Part shown: positions 1-12,991 of the stretch, one piece after another
How the letters are laid out: each line of letters opens with the position of its first letter
How positions within the stretch are numbered: position 1 is the first letter of the stretch
Origin: Isoetes taiwanensis
Lineage: Eukaryota; Streptophyta; Lycopodiopsida; Isoetales; Isoetaceae
Assembly: GCA_021234155.1 (NCBI GenBank)
Contig: JAJEKV010000065.1
Location: 2,191,807-2,255,806, forward strand
DNA length: 64,000 nucleotides
Direction: 5' to 3'
Position numbers and translations under genes: made by a program
Notes under the pieces: generated by a model
Databases searched by the model: none
Told to the model about the DNA's origin: nothing
Seen by the model: only the letters and a program-made list of their open reading frames with translations

Positions 1-114
1 GCGTGAAACTACCTTATACAGTAGGGAGATATAAAGCACATAAAAAAAGATTGCGGTGGATTACTAATGCTCACAATACCATCTACCACTTAGGATTTTA
101 CAAATCCCATCAAT

Positions 115-630
115 CAGGAGCCCTCAAATCCGAAATTCTAGGGCGAGGCATGCATGTCTTGCATGCATGCCATCACCCGTCACATGCAACCTTCTCTAGT
201 TGGGAGATCGCTATATTAGTGAGGTTCTTCATCAACGTCTCATCGGCTTCCCTCTTCTCTCAGTAGAGTACCTTATTCTCTATTCTTTGAAACCCTCCCC
301 TAATTGTTTAATGTATTTGTTGCACGGCCCGCGTGACCCGGCCCTCTATTGAAAGAGGGTTTTGTTTTGTTGTATGCATGGCAGCGTGATCAGCCCCTCC
401 TCCCACTTTGGGAGGTTTGTTTTGTCACATTTGTTCTAGTGTTGGTGATGTCGCAGTGCGGGTTGGCAATGACGAAGTGACTTCCCACTTCTCCATTAAA
501 ATTGGGTTTTGGGAGGCGAATTTCACCATTATACGTTTGTCGGTTGCGAAGGCTTATCACTAGAGGTTTTCACGAAAACTTCGAAGGGATTTTTAATCCG
601 GTGATAAGCTTTTGTGGTACATAAACAAAC
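115..630 (+). repeat. R1 dispersed repeat, copy 1
   Basis: This stretch matches the reverse complement of 56.8-57.65 kb in a series of ordered blocks: the CATGCATG-rich run near 150-175, GTCTCATCGGC near 238, ACCTTATTCTCT near 270, GTTGGTGATGTCG near 443, and the terminal block where AGGCTTATCACTAG and CCGGTGATAAGC bracket a short GC-rich stem (560-625). The ending, with a run of T followed by AATCC, also resembles the 3' end of the GC-rich insert at 25.15 kb, so R1 may be the 3' part of a non-LTR element. The short reading frame over positions 3-266 is probably incidental. Confidence 0.6.
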
Positions 631-1063
631 ATCTATTAGCATTAATATTTCATGGGGTCCAAGTTGTATAATTGGACATTCAGCACTATTTTTCTTAAAT
701 TAAGATTGGATTACATGTGTGCGGCTACCACTATCCCATTAGAAAATCTGGCGGATGAATGAGAAGCCCTATCTATGGAGGTTCTTGTCGTTTTCATGTG
801 AGCTACATTCTAAATTGTTATTAGATTTGAATGTATGATATCTTTGAATGTATTATTTGATATTGCTAAATTGCTTAGTGCTACCATTCACCTGATGATA
901 CTGCGAAGCCCGAAGCCAATGTCATGGCAACATAATAAGAGGGGTTGCCATTTGTATTTTTATATGCTTTTCAATATAGTGATTTAGTATTTGTATTCAC
1001 GTGGATGTACTAATGCATACATCTAGAGTGCTGCATATCGTATCATTTTTTTTTTTTTTTTTT

Positions 1064-1213
1064 TTCGGTTTGCCAATGGTTTAACACTATTTTTTCAAAA
1101 CATGCGGACACATGGCATAGAAAGTCTTTCGAAGGGTTCTCTGCTTGAGGCAAAGTGAAAACTCTTGTTTATTTGGTCAGAATAATATCATGTCTTGAAT
1201 TCATGTGTAGAAG
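1064..1213 (+). repeat. Direct repeat D1, left copy
   Basis: About 140 bp beginning GGTTTAACACTATTTTTT and ending TTCATGTGTAGAAGAAATA is repeated at 3578-3731 in the same orientation. It is preceded by a run of about 18 T. Differences between copies are few and include CATGCGG here against CATCTGG in the other copy. Direct repeats about 2.5 kb apart could be short LTR remnants or a segmental duplication. No LTR-type TG...CA ends or primer-binding site were recognised. Confidence 0.6.
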
Positions 1214-3577
1214 AAATATGTTTTTATATGCTTAGCAGATGCATGATTAATCTAATTGTGCACCTTAAGATACTTTCTTTTGCCAATGAATAACATGGCC
1301 TGGTATGTTTGATGCTTGTTACATCTCTTTAAGTCAAGGTAGTCCTAATTTTTACATTGAGGTTGGGTGCCTTATAATTTTGCTGACAGTATTTACTAAT
1401 GGGCCTCGGGTCTCATATTTATTCCCCTAGTCTTGGCCACTAAGTAATTGCCACTAAGTAAATGCTGCTGTGTAGTTCTTGGCTTAAGAATATAATATAT
1501 GAGAATATTCTTAGTAAGGGTCTTGCCTTTTTCACTATGGTAAGCATATTAACCCTTATGGAAATATAGGCTTTAACTGGTAATATTGGGGTTATTATTT
1601 TAACCTCAGAAATGCCTCTTGGATATTTTCGACATATTCTATTCTATTTTCGACCTGCAGTTAGGGTTGTGGACTTGAAAGATTCTCCAATTAACAAGCT
1701 TTTTGAAGCCTTTAGAGCCTTTATGGCCGGACCAATGGATTCTTGCCTTACCTCGAATTATGGGTCGAGGTATGGTGATAAAGAAAGTATTGGCTGATTT
1801 TATTCATTTAGATTCGGATCTCATATATCGAGCTCAGTAAGATCAATGGATTAAATTAGAGACTTATGAGATGACCTCCCACATCTGAAATGGCCAGTCT
1901 CAATGAGAGTAGTTTAGGCGAAATGTCGCATTTTGTATGCAAGACTTTGATCTAAAAGGCAACAAGATAGATCTTTAATATCAGGACGATAAGCGGGACT
2001 CTAGGTGAGATGATCATAGTTATGTCTGAGGAAATAGGATTTACATGCAGCGATTGATTTGGATCGAGATGAAATCCTTGTGCATTTAAAACTCGTCTGA
2101 GTTTTGTGATAATCCATGGATGGCCTCATGTGGCTTTGCAAAGCATGTCTTTTGAATACGTGGAGTTATATGTGGCCGTTCTCCATCTTTTTTCAAAATG
2201 ATTAAAGAAAGTATATAAAATTTGTGGACATGGAGAGCTATTCTTTGTAAATATCGATCTTTGTGGTAAGCATCCCTTTTTGGCCTAAAAGGAAGATGTG
2301 CTTGGGTCTTAAATCAACTTATACCAGGTATGGCAGTGAACCTTTTTATAAAAGAAAAATTGTTCATATTTGAGGTGAGAATCCACCTGTATATTATTGA
2401 TCTAAGGCAAAAGGTTTTTTATAGTTATTGCCATATTGTTAGGAAAGTAATAAATCTAATGATCTTTTTGTATCAATAGTGCCTTTTTATCTTGCTGTAA
2501 GTTTCTATATGCCTATGGCAGATTTGACCTATAAAGAAAAAGGCTTTTTCTTGGTCATTTTCTGTAAATGTATCCAGTGGTGGTTATATTCTTTCATCTG
2601 TCATGATTTATGTCAAAGTATTCTAAGTTCTTTTTGATATTTGGGCAAAAGGATTACATTAGGTGTCCGGTTGATGTAGAAGCCTAAGGTACCAGCACAG
2701 CCCCTTGCATCTTTACCCTTATCCAGTCTAATGATGATGATTGAGTAGCAGTCACGGGCTTCTCCTCTTAATGTTTTCCTTTGTCCGATTATTATTAGGA
2801 GTTCTTGGGAATCGGCATACAAATGGTATTTGGAGTGTCAAACCAGAAGATGTTTAAAGGTTCAGAAAAGATTGTGCTCATTTGAGATGGTAGTAACTTT
2901 TGATAAAGATATTTTCTATTTCTCATGACCAAGGTACTCTTGTTTGGTGTATAACATATTTTATGCAGCATTGCTTCTTTCTAGGATAATACAATTTTTG
3001 TAAGGCCTATCCTTGACATGGAAGGAATGGAAGTCCATATTATCTTAGCATACATATAGTATACTTGTTTGATTTTATCTCCAGGAAGTTTCAAGCGCCA
3101 TAAAGATATCTATTGTGAAGGCTTTAATCTGTTGTTACAGGACTTAAAGTTGCATGTAATACCTTAGAGTATTAGTATTGTGAGTTTGTATGATGGGAAG
3201 TACCACATTAAGCGGTAATGCTTGTACTTAGGCTCATAATATAAATAGAGTTTTTCCACTCTTGGTAGTTACATTGGTTTTGTATGCTTTGGCACAGTAG
3301 TTCTTGAAATTGCCATTTAAGCTCAGCCAAGTTTAGGATACTATTTGTTGTGATCTAAGTCTCGATGCTTGTCCCCATAAAGACCAAGTTACATTGGACT
3401 TAATATTCCTTTGGAATAAAGGCTTAGTTAGAATGGAGTTTGGTAGATATACTTGTTGTTTCTTTGTGTTCCTGGACACTTATGGGTACCATCACGGGCT
3501 GTAAAGGTCCTTGTATGGCCAGATAAGGCAATGGAGGATTAATGAAAGGCGATGTTTGTGGAGTTTAACTGGATTCA
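1214..3577. other. Interval between direct repeats, no gene recognised
   Basis: AT-rich sequence with stops in all frames. Short open stretches at 1612-1797 (plus) and 2613-2822 (minus) show no recognisable motif. If the flanking repeats are LTRs, this would be a heavily decayed interior, but no protease, integrase or reverse transcriptase motif could be seen. Confidence 0.35.
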
Positions 3578-3731
3578 AGCGGTTTTGTTTGATGGTTTAA
3601 CACTATTTTTTTCAAAAACATCTGGACACATGGCATGAAAGTCTCGAAGGGTTCTCTGCTTCGAGCAAGAGTATCTCTTGTTTATTTGGTCAGAATAATA
3701 TCATGTCTTGAATTCATGTGTAGAAGAAATA
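3578..3731 (+). repeat. Direct repeat D1, right copy
   Basis: Second copy of the repeat at 1064-1213. The last 45 bp (from TTGTTTATTTGGTCAG to AGAAGAAATA) are identical in the two copies. The middle differs by small clustered changes rather than scattered substitutions. Confidence 0.6.
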
Positions 3732-5570
3732 AGCATGAGAGGCGGGATTAGGGCTTGAGGGAGAAAGAGGGTGATTAAAATGTAAAATTTGAAGCATGCT
3801 GTTAGAGTACATAACATGTACCAAACAGGTGATATACTTTAATTTTTGGAACTACTTTTGGCACATGTTACTTAAGTCTTCCTAGAATTTTAAACAATAT
3901 GCTAGAACATGGAGACTTGTACTTGATCTATCTACCTATCTTCAGTCATGTGTTGTATAGAAAATATGTAGAAGGTCAGCAATTCTATATTGACAAGCAC
4001 CCTAGACTTCAATTTTGTATCTTAATAGTATCGTAGGCATTCTCTATCTACCTACCTACCTACCTACCTACTCTTGATTTTTGTCAGACAAAGAGAACAC
4101 ATCCTACAAAATATTGGATAGTGGATATATTTGTTTCCAACATTGGGAATGATTCCATTCCAATATGGGGAAGGGATGTATGGTTGAGGCAATTTCACTC
4201 TATGGTCTCTATACCAACTATAGTGTCAACTTCATATCCATATCTGAATAATTTGTCGAAGAGTTTTCCTTTGTCATGTCTTCTGAGTTCGTGCTTTATC
4301 TAAAAAGGCATTCATAGAGTTGGTAAGATTGACATGTGTGAAAAAACAAGTTGACGTGTTTATACATCATATACATGCACAAATGATGGGAGGATTTAGT
4401 CAATAATTTTATAGATAGGTAGATAGATAGATAGCATTTTTTACCCTTTCTAGATCACGACAATTTAAGTTGGTAACATCTAAAGGGCAGTAACAAATGT
4501 AGATATAGAGATGTAAAAGGTACAAAATTAGGATACATCTCTTTGACATTCTTGGGTAGAACTAACCATCCCATTGTTCGCTTTCAAATATGTACAATTT
4601 CCATCAACCAAAAGAGCACACATAGTACTCATGATAGAGGTTTGATCTTCGATACGTGCTTCAAAGATCCAACTTTGTTTTCACCACATCTTTGTTTTCA
4701 CATTATGTTGGGCATGTTTGAAAATTCACATGCAAGTTGTGATGTTCTCATGATCCCTTGATGTAGGTTGATACAATATATTGGGAGTGCATGTATAGTT
4801 AGCTTGACAACTAACAATAGTTTATATAAATCATTTCTACAAGAATAAAAATACATTTCTAATGTTACCAATTTCAAATATATCATAATCAGCCATGTAT
4901 CCATCATAATGTTTGGTCCATGTTTGGGCCAGCTTCTCAAAAAATGAACCTTAACAGTTGGAATATTCATAGCAGAGGAGATTCATAGTTAGTTATTTTT
5001 CTGAAAAACTTAGAGGTTCTTCATGTATCACCTTTCATGGCAAAATGTGAGATAAGAATTTAGTTATAACCGATTCTAGAAGAGCTAGATACCCATTTAA
5101 CATGGAACAAGATTGTGTTTTCATCATCATGGTATCGAACTGCTGCTAACTAGCAAAGTGATTAGATTTTTGTAACTTGTAGCTCTGTTGCGATTAGGAT
5201 CAATTTCAGCCCTAAGTTAATTGACAATAGAAACAAAATGGAAAGAAACTGACTTCTACCTATGCATGTTTCCTCTGCCAAACTAGTTCGAAGGAAAATT
5301 GGCATGATCGACAAAATATGGGCATGATTGATTTAGTGCAGGCCAAGAAGGGTTTGAGAAAGATTAATTTACCTCACAATAACTAATTTTCTTTACCGTA
5401 TGATCCAAAATTAAGAAATTTGATGGAGGTAGATAAGTTTGGTTCAATGAACAACCAAGTGGACACATAGAACACCCACCTCGAGGTTAGGCAAGCTGTT
5501 AAAGGAGTCTGGTGAAATCTATCAGCAGCAAGTGATTCAGCACATCAATATAGCATTTGGGTTCGCGGTT
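3732..5570. other. Intergenic, microsatellites only
   Basis: No gene is recognised. A (TACC)n tract lies at about 4048-4072 and a (GATA)n tract at about 4414-4433. Short open frames at 4121-4303, 4543-4761 and 4698-4970 overlap each other and lack conserved motifs. Confidence 0.4.
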
Positions 5571-5571
5571 T

Positions 5572-5711
5572 AGGTATCACGGAACTACACCCAGGAGTCC
5601 TAAATTCGAGGGGGTGGAAGCAGTCTTGTATTTGGAAGAATAGAATAGAATAGAATAGTTTTTTTAACGTGTTGACACCCAAGAATTTAGACTGGGGTGT
5701 AGTTCTTGCAA
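5572..5711. repeat. Foldback around an (AATAG)n tract; SINE/LINE 3' end on minus
   Basis: Two arms face each other: 5572-5609 (contains AACTACACCCAGGAG) and 5682-5711 (contains GGGGTGTAGTTCTTG), pairing over about 30 bp. Between them lie (AATAG)n at 5637-5657 and a T run followed by AACGTGTTGACACCC. Read on the minus strand this gives ACGTTAAAA followed by (ATTCT)n, the same kind of ending as the SINE at 59.8 kb. It is probably a retroposon 3' end inside or beside a small foldback. Confidence 0.45.
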
Positions 5712-5759
5712 TGTGAAATGAGAGTGAAAGATATTCTTGAGGGTGAAAGTGGAGAGAAT

Positions 5760-7116
5760 GCAAGGTGAAATAGCAGATTGTCTGGTGAAACCATTGCTGA
5801 AGAGGAGAACGCAGAGTAAAAATATCAAACCTCCGTGACTTGATTTTTCGATGTGTGTAAAGGAATTATTGCTTACGTGTCAAAGTGGTGACAGCTGACT
5901 TTCACTGCAGTTTTTTAAGCGTTGTTTTGTTAACAATATAGATAGCTGCTTAGCGTGGCGAAGCAATCCATTGGAGAATGGTACTTGGAGTCGACATTCT
6001 AAATTTCTTGAGCTTCGAAATAGAGCCATAGTGAATTTCTCCACAAGATGCCTATGAAGATTCTCCTTCAATATGATTTTTATAAAAGCATTAAGTTAGT
6101 TGTCTTTGAACATTTCTAGTATTAGAATGATAGGCTTATCTCTAGCTTTTGGTGATTTTTTAAATCACAAAGGGCTATTTGGGAAAATACTTAAGAATTA
6201 AGGGTATTTTGGGAATTTCATAAATACGAAGGGCTTTTTGGGAATTAAGTCAACAATTAGGGTTATTTTGGTAAATTTCCCTTTTTTTTATCAAGTATTT
6301 CATAAGATTAAATAAAAAACGTATATACATCCAAACATTACAGCGAGTATATAGCAAAGGGGCCGAAACTATGCTTACCCTAATATCTGCTTACAGCTTG
6401 ACGTGAACGTTATCCCCTGCTGCCGATCTGATACAGAGGGCCATGATGAGAAGGGTAAAAGCAGAAACATGCGATTTCAGTGCAAGCAGGTCAATATGAA
6501 AGGTAAACCTTTTGTTTCTTACTCTAGGGCCTGATTCTTTGCTTGGCTTTCTTTAGTTTTGGTCTACAGGGATGTATTAACACAGCCAGCCACATAGAAG
6601 AGCATTTTTTTCCTTTGTTCGTTTTCAACCTTTTCCATACTTCATTTGGTCGTGTATGGTGCTGTTAGATCTGCCATTTTATGTATCAATTCAAAATTCT
6701 TACATCAATGCCAGTTGGATCTTCTTTTAAAATTTAAAACTATGCAGAAGAGTCTTACGATGCACCCTCTGCTGTAACTGCCAAGAACTGGTCTTAATTG
6801 TCTTTGTCTACTTTTTGCAATCAATCTTCTCACCTTCATGTGACACTCCAATCTAAGGATTACCAAATGCTTTCATGGAAGAAATCACTTCCTAGACCCA
6901 CATTTCTCCAGATTATGTTCACAGTATACAGCCTACATTTGATAGACACCTTACGGCTGGCCTCTTTAGATTTAATAGTTGTTGAGTAATTCCTCATACA
7001 CACATTTGGGTTGCAGGTTTTTTGTTGCTAGATTTAACATTTCTTGAGAAATGACAACTATGTAAAAACACGATCTTTCGTGTTCCTTTGTAGTATTCTA
7101 AAGGAAGGCAGCATTT
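5760..7116. other. Intergenic, no gene recognised
   Basis: Overlapping short frames exist on both strands (for example 5880-6071 minus and 6798-6989 plus) without motifs. A locally repeated phrase of the type GGGCTATTTTGGGAAT recurs three to four times at 6170-6275, a small degenerate tandem repeat. Confidence 0.35.
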
Positions 7117-7125
7117 CTCTTCAGA

Positions 7126-7445
7126 GGAACGCCATAAATCTACTCCGGGATGTGGTTAACCTGGACACATGTTCGGGTTAATTACTGCTATGTCCGAGAT
7201 AACCACTCTTTTGTCTGAGCTAACCATTGTTTTTTGGCCAGAATAACCATGCGGAGAATTGAGCTCAGGACTATGTTTTGGCATGCTGATCTTTGAATAG
7301 AGCTTGTAATTGGCTTCTAAGAGCAGGAGATTTTGCACTGATCAAGCAAGAGCAGTGAAAAAACATGCAGAAACCGTTGTATTTTGCGCACTGAGCAGCA
7401 GTGTGTCCGGGTTAACCACATCCCGGAGTAGATTTACGGCCATCC
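7126..7445. mobile_element. 320 bp MITE with ~42 bp TIRs and 9 bp target duplication (Mutator type)
   Basis: Left terminal inverted repeat 7126-7166 starts GGAACGCCATAAATC; the right one (7403-7445, read inverted) starts GGATGGCCGTAAATC, and both continue CTACTCCGGGATGTGG. The element is flanked exactly by CTCTTCAGA (7117-7125) and CTCTTGAGA (7446-7454), a 9 bp duplication with one mismatch. Long inverted repeats plus 9-11 bp duplications are typical of Mutator-like elements. Inside the left end the phrase (G/A/C)TAACCA recurs at short spacing, a subterminal repeat pattern. There is no coding capacity, so this is a non-autonomous element. Confidence 0.75.
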
Positions 7446-7454
7446 CTCTTGAGA

Positions 7455-9780
7455 TGCATATCATATTTTATCTGTTTCATTTTTTTGATTTCTATGCATA
7501 TTGCCCAAATCAATCTCTTCAACTGTTTCCCAGAATATGTCTGTCTTCTCCCTGAATATATTCTAATTATTTTTCTATCTGTGTAATAGCTTACAACTTG
7601 TTGTAGATTTTGGAAGGAACCCCAACTTGTTCTATAATAGACGTGGAAGTTTTGAAGATTTGCAGTTGGATATATAATGGGTTCAAATCCCATTAATATG
7701 TGCTATTGTTGTTGTTCCAGAGATGCAAATTCCACACAGATCTGCTGGCTAATATATCGCTTATCATGCGCATCATCAACAAGCCATGGCATAATACTAG
7801 ATTTTTTCTGAATATATGGAGGTCGTGCAGGGGTTGTAAGTTGGTTAAATGCATTGTGAATGTTTTTTGTAGTCTAAATGGTTCAAAATGCTCCTCTGTG
7901 CACAGAATGTAGTGCTGGATGTTTTTTGGTTGCCCCTATTGTTGTATATACCAGAATTAGTGATGCTACTTGTTGTTCATCATACCCTATTGTTAATTAG
8001 TGATGCTACTTCTTGTTCATCATAATAAAGAATTAATATGCAAGTATTCTTTAAACTTTGATTTTACAGAAATATCCTCCCCTTGTGGGTATTATTTTTT
8101 CTTCCCGATTGGTGACCACCGAACATGCTTGCTCTTGTGTGTTTTGAATTTCATTGGAGAGTTAAATTTTGTTGAAAACAGATGTCTCGTCCCTACTATG
8201 ATCTTGAGGATATCAATGATGATTTGGGTGTTGCATTTGGCACAAAGTTATAGCCCAATATAAAGGGCATTTTCCCAATACTAGATGTATCTTTGGGCAT
8301 ACATATGTGTTTGAAACTTATGTGACATAGGTGTTTGAAACTTATGTATTGCATACTGTTATTGCCTATTTAGCCCCGAAGGGGTGGGCAATTTTCTTTC
8401 CTTCCAACATAATCACATTAATCACATATCCATACATCCATCCATGGACGTAAAAATGGCCAGCCATCCATCTTAAAACACCTTTCTATTTGAATGTGTG
8501 AATATAGTAATATGATCATGTTCAAACTATCTGTTTGTATTGTTCATTTGAAATAGCTTTCGCAAAGCCCTGAAGGGCATTTTTTTTTTCCACATAACAT
8601 AAATTAATACCTTTTACACTTAAAATAATATTCCCCCTAAAACCCCTTTTTGTTTGGCTCGATGTTCACACGATGGGTACACAGGGTAATGAGAGCCTCT
8701 CCACCTCTCGTTGCAAGTTGTGCAATATATGTATCGAATTAAGCCATTCGTCACGTTTCTTCCCGAAGAACTTGCTATAGTATCTAAATTTAATCTTCTC
8801 TCTTATATAGCTTGACTTGTGGGGCCCGTCTACATGAATGAGGGATATTATCACGACCCAAGTGAAGTATAGCAACATTGGATGCTTTAATCCTTAAAAC
8901 ATGCAATGAGAATGATGATAAACAGCGACTCTTTTATCATTACATAGGAGACAGTGATGTGGATGCACATGCATCAACGCTGGAGCTAGGCTCTATGGTA
9001 TATGATATCTTTACCTTTTGGTGCTTGCAAAATTTTATCCAAAGCTATCTATGTAATGTTGAGCTTAGTCTTTGAAGACTCTTAATGCTAATGATATGTC
9101 AAACTTGATTAGTATAATTGGTTACAACAGGTCAAGTATGAATTTATTCATGGGTTGTGACGTTTTTAGTCTTTTAGACATGCGGCGACTCCCAGGAAGA
9201 GAAGCTACCCAGCCGCTTCTTCCAGGGCAATGATGCGTCAAGTGGAAAGTGACAATGCCATGAATGTCGAGAAGTAGTCAGTCGATTGCCGTTTCTTCCC
9301 TTCATGAAAAGTCGCGCGAACAAGTTGTTCCATGAAAAGAAAATATCCAGTCAAATCGGAAAGTTTTAACTGGTTGAAAGAACTCATAAAATCAGAATCA
9401 TCAATTTTGTTTTCTCCTTGATTAGGACAACTTTTTCTGTTTCACTTTCATTGGCTCTTATGCTCCCTTGTTTGTTTCTCTAAATTTTGGTGGCTCCAAG
9501 GAAGGCAAATCAAAATCGAAAGTTGCAAGTTTTTTCGCTTGATTGCTTTTGCTTGTGTTTTAGAAATCATGGAAAGAGATTTAACCTCGCTTATACAAAT
9601 GATGATCTACTACCTGGAAGTTAAAGCTTATGCTGCAAATGATGTTCTACTAAAAGCTATAATTTTAAACAGCAGATAAATAAAGTGAAATAAAAGTGAA
9701 GCAAAAGATAGAATTAGGTTTATCCTACCAAGATCATCATGCTTCGTTTGATTACAAAGAAAGATGTATTTCATACATTG
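7455..9780. other. Intergenic with small direct repeats
   Basis: No gene is recognised. AATTAGTGATGCTACTT plus TTGTTCATCATA occurs twice 40 bp apart (7957-8025), and TGTTTGAAACTTATGT occurs twice near 8307-8347. Short frames at 8000-8263 and 8878-9075 have no recognised domain. Confidence 0.35.
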
Positions 9781-9840
9781 AATTTACTGGGATGCATCAT
9801 TACCGGAACGAATTTACTGGGATGCATCATTACTGGAACA
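9781..9840 (+). repeat. Two 30 bp tandem units
   Basis: AATTTACTGGGATGCATC begins at 9781 and again at 9811. The units differ at TACCGG against TACTGG and at the last base. The CCG/CTG difference is of the kind seen in other duplicated pairs in this window. Confidence 0.8.
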
Positions 9841-10101
9841 TATGCGACCAAGAGCATATGTAAAAAGAAATTTCACTTTACATGGTCTTCATGGTAGTGT
9901 ATAAATATATAATTCAAAAAAATTGATAGAAATCTCTCTTGTTAAGGACGTGTGGAACAAAAAGGTAATATCCTTATAGTTATTTGGAATATGCAGCTAG
10001 AGGTGTCAAGAAAGTTATCCACTCTATATTTGTTATTTTTCATACACAAAAAAGTTGTGTATTAAAAATAACATTGCACTGCTTAAGAAATTTATTATTA
10101 A

Positions 10102-10322
10102 TAGCATGCGGTTGGGATTATTTCTGGTAATGTAGTTAGTCTCATCAGGGTATACATTACACCTAGCCTAAGATGGAACACTTTATTTCCGAAGTATATA
10201 TACATACATTATAGAGAACACGACTACAATCTTGAACATTGGGACTCTCAATATCGTTCTAAACAGGCATGAACTTTTAATTGCAGTGGCACTAAACATC
10301 TTTTACACTCAATATATTTTGT
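10102..10322 (+). repeat. Dispersed repeat R2, copy 1
   Basis: Related in order to 26692-26920: AGCATGCGGTTGGG, ACATTAC followed by CCTAGCCTAA and ATGGAACA, then GCACT...ATCTTTTACA...CAATAT. Divergence is substantial with several indels. No coding content or termini were recognised. Confidence 0.5.
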
Positions 10323-10399
10323 CTTTGAGTCGAGATAAGATTAAGTATTGTAGCTGTATGGCCACCGCTATAAAATTTAGCATAACTAGTTAGTATTAT

Positions 10400-10949
10400 A
10401 TATCATACAATATCACATCTATCACTTGTGTTTATATTATTATATTGTGTGGTACCTATGTCACTAGAGATAGGCTAAAACGTGTTGACTTGCCATCAAT
10501 TATTTGAGTTTATAGGATACTGATTTTGTGGCACCTATGTAGCGATGGGAAAAAATGTACATCTATTCGTAAAAAGGAAAAGTAAAACATGTAAATAATA
10601 TTATGGAATTATAAATAAAAAGTAACTAGAAATATAAGATATCAACAATGAAAGGTTTTTTTTCTTTGGATGCCTATGGAAGGCCACAATTGCTATAACT
10701 TTCTTGTAAATAGTTCTTATATATCATACGATATCACATCTATCACTTGTGTTTATATTTTATTATTGTGTGGCACCTATGTCACTAGAAATAGGCTAAA
10801 AAGTGTTGATTTGCCGTCTATGTCACTGTACAACTATTTATAAAAGAGGAAAAAGTAAAACATGTAACAATATTATGGAATTATAAATAAAAAGTAACTA
10901 GAAATATAAGATATCAATAACAAAAGGTTTTTTTCTTTGGATGCCTTTG
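10400..10949 (+). repeat. Tandem duplication, two ~230-280 bp units
   Basis: Unit 1 (10400-10679) and unit 2 (10721-10949) share TATCACATCTATCACTTGTG, CCTATGTCACTAGA, ATAGGCTAAAA, GGAATTATAAATAAAAAG and CTTTGGATGCCT in the same order. Unit 2 lacks part of the middle. The sequence is AT-rich and non-coding. Confidence 0.75.
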
Positions 10950-12035
10950 AATTTCAAATACAAGTCATACATCTAGAATCTCTTACAATACTTATGTATA
11001 GAAGAATGGATATATAAATAGTCCCTTGCAAGAATTAAGATGCATATGCCATTTTTTTATTTCCTTATTTTCATTAATATATTTTCTTAGTATCTAATAA
11101 TGATTATAGTGGACATGTGCTTTTCTTATTTCACAATAAAGCTTTAGAAATAGTGATAATCCATTTTCCTCAAAAGCAACAATTGTCTGAAGGAGGGAGG
11201 CGCTACAATGTGTCTGAATTCAATTGTTGGATGCAACCTAGACCACAAGAATTATCCCCAGATTTCTGATGAATATTAATTTTTTGCATCACTAAAATTA
11301 TCACACCATAAGAAAATAAACTAGCTTTAGGTACACATCTGAGAGAGAGAGTTTAACAAAATATCTAATTTGGCTTTCAATTGGATGGATGTAAGCCTTT
11401 CGACAAGGTGTTTGACCAAGGAAGGTGATTGTGGTAGTTGTTGGGTCATTGGCACATTGAATTGCATTACTGACAATAAGAAAGCTAGAGGGAAAAAAAG
11501 CAAAATCATTTGAGATGCTGCTCCAGTTCAATATGTTCCTAAGATCATTTACCCGAGGTTATAAGTGCAATCCCTGTGTAAGATTCAAAAAGCTTATTAA
11601 GGTTCAAAGGATTCGGGATGTTGTTGGCTGACCCTAGCAATTGTTTTAATTTTGTTGTTGCAAGGAATGAATTGTTTTGTAGAAGATGAGTATACAGAGT
11701 ATCTTAAATGTGATAGGCCAATTATAAGGACATACTTATGGATGATAGAAGTTTTCTTTGAGAAAATGACCCTAGACTTATAAAGATAATAGGATTTGAA
11801 AAATTAGTGAATCCACATATTGAAATTATAAAGTTAATTATGTCCAAAGTGATCTGTTGTGAGTTGTCGTGTGTTCCAAAGGGATTTAAGCAAATAAGTT
11901 AGATGGCATGAATTGTGTGTATAAAAGAGTGATATGATGTAGAAGGGTTTACTCATTCGTCGTTCTAGTGGGCTTTGATAATAAGTATTTGGATTTTGCT
12001 AAAAAGCTCATTGATTGAATTTGGTTTGAATGGGT
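10950..12035. other. Intergenic, no gene recognised
   Basis: AT-rich sequence with a short (GA)n tract near 11340. Overlapping minus-strand frames at 11301-11531 show no recognised motif. Confidence 0.35.
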
Positions 12036-12437
12036 ACTTTAAAATTCATCAAGATCAAGCCACGGAGTAGGACATGTTTTGTGGCTTCCTATTGTATCTA
12101 AGCTGACTTGCATTGCACTTAGCTTCGCCATGTAACAGTGATTTTAAATAAGTATTTCATAATTCATCAAGATCAATCTTCTGGAGTAGGGGCAGCTTTT
12201 GCGGTAAATAAGTATTTTAGAATTCATCAAGATCAAGCTTCTGGAGTAGGGCAGCTTTTGCGGCTTCTATTGTCTAAGCTGACCTGCATTGCACTTAGCT
12301 TCCCAATGTAACAGTGATTTTGAACGGGTATTTTAAAATTGATCAAGATCAAGCTTCTGGAGTAGAGCAGCTTTTGTGGCTTCCTATTGTCTAAAGCTGA
12401 CTTGCATTGCACCAGCCGCCAATGTAACAGTGATTCT
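12036..12437 (+). repeat. Tandem array of ~118 bp units (3.5 copies)
   Basis: Unit starts containing ATTCATCAAGATCAA lie at about 12043, 12161, 12221 and 12337 (the last with GATCAAGATCAAG). Each full unit then carries TTCTGGAGTAGGGCAGC, GCTTCCTATTGTCTAA, CTGACTTGCATTGCAC and ATGTAACAGTGATT. The second unit is truncated to 60 bp. The open frame beginning at 12376 starts in the last unit and is probably not a gene. Confidence 0.8.
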
Positions 12438-12991
12438 AAAAGTTCAACACAAAAATCCTTTGAAAGAAAATCATTTGCAAATTGGTACCTTAGAAAGCAT
12501 GGGATTACAACAAACTTTTTGCCTCCTAAGCCAACAATTTAAATTAAGTCCCACGAATAGAGCGATATTTTTTAAGGACCAATCATTCTGTACTCACAAA
12601 AATATAAACTGCTGCTTGAAGATAAAGAAATCTTCAAAACAGCCACTGGTAGCACTTGTACCACCATAATGACTTTGGCCCTTGCATCAAGACATGCCTA
12701 CGGGAATCAATGCAATAGCAGGGTTTTTCTCTACCCAGTGCTCAGTTAGATGCCGAAAGAAACTCTCCACTTAACATGGATAATTAGGTATGTTTTTCCC
12801 TCTTTATAAACAAGGTATTACATATTCAACCATAAAGAGAACAACTACTTCCACTAGGAGTAAGGAATAGACCATTTACAGTAACTGTGTATTTGCCATA
12901 CAATCCAATATGGCGAATTCATTTGAGTACAAACCAGTTTATGAAATGCAAGTCTATTGTGATGAAAGCATTCGTTCGCTGCTGCTTACCA
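12438..12991. other. Downstream flank of the ML-domain gene, nothing recognised
   Basis: No conserved coding content. It probably contains the 3' UTR of the minus-strand gene ending at 12992. No clear polyadenylation signal was assigned. Confidence 0.3.

Noticed and set aside
1064-3731. LTR retrotransposon
   Set aside because: Direct repeats are only about 140 bp with no TG...CA ends, primer-binding site or coding motifs; kept as direct repeats only.
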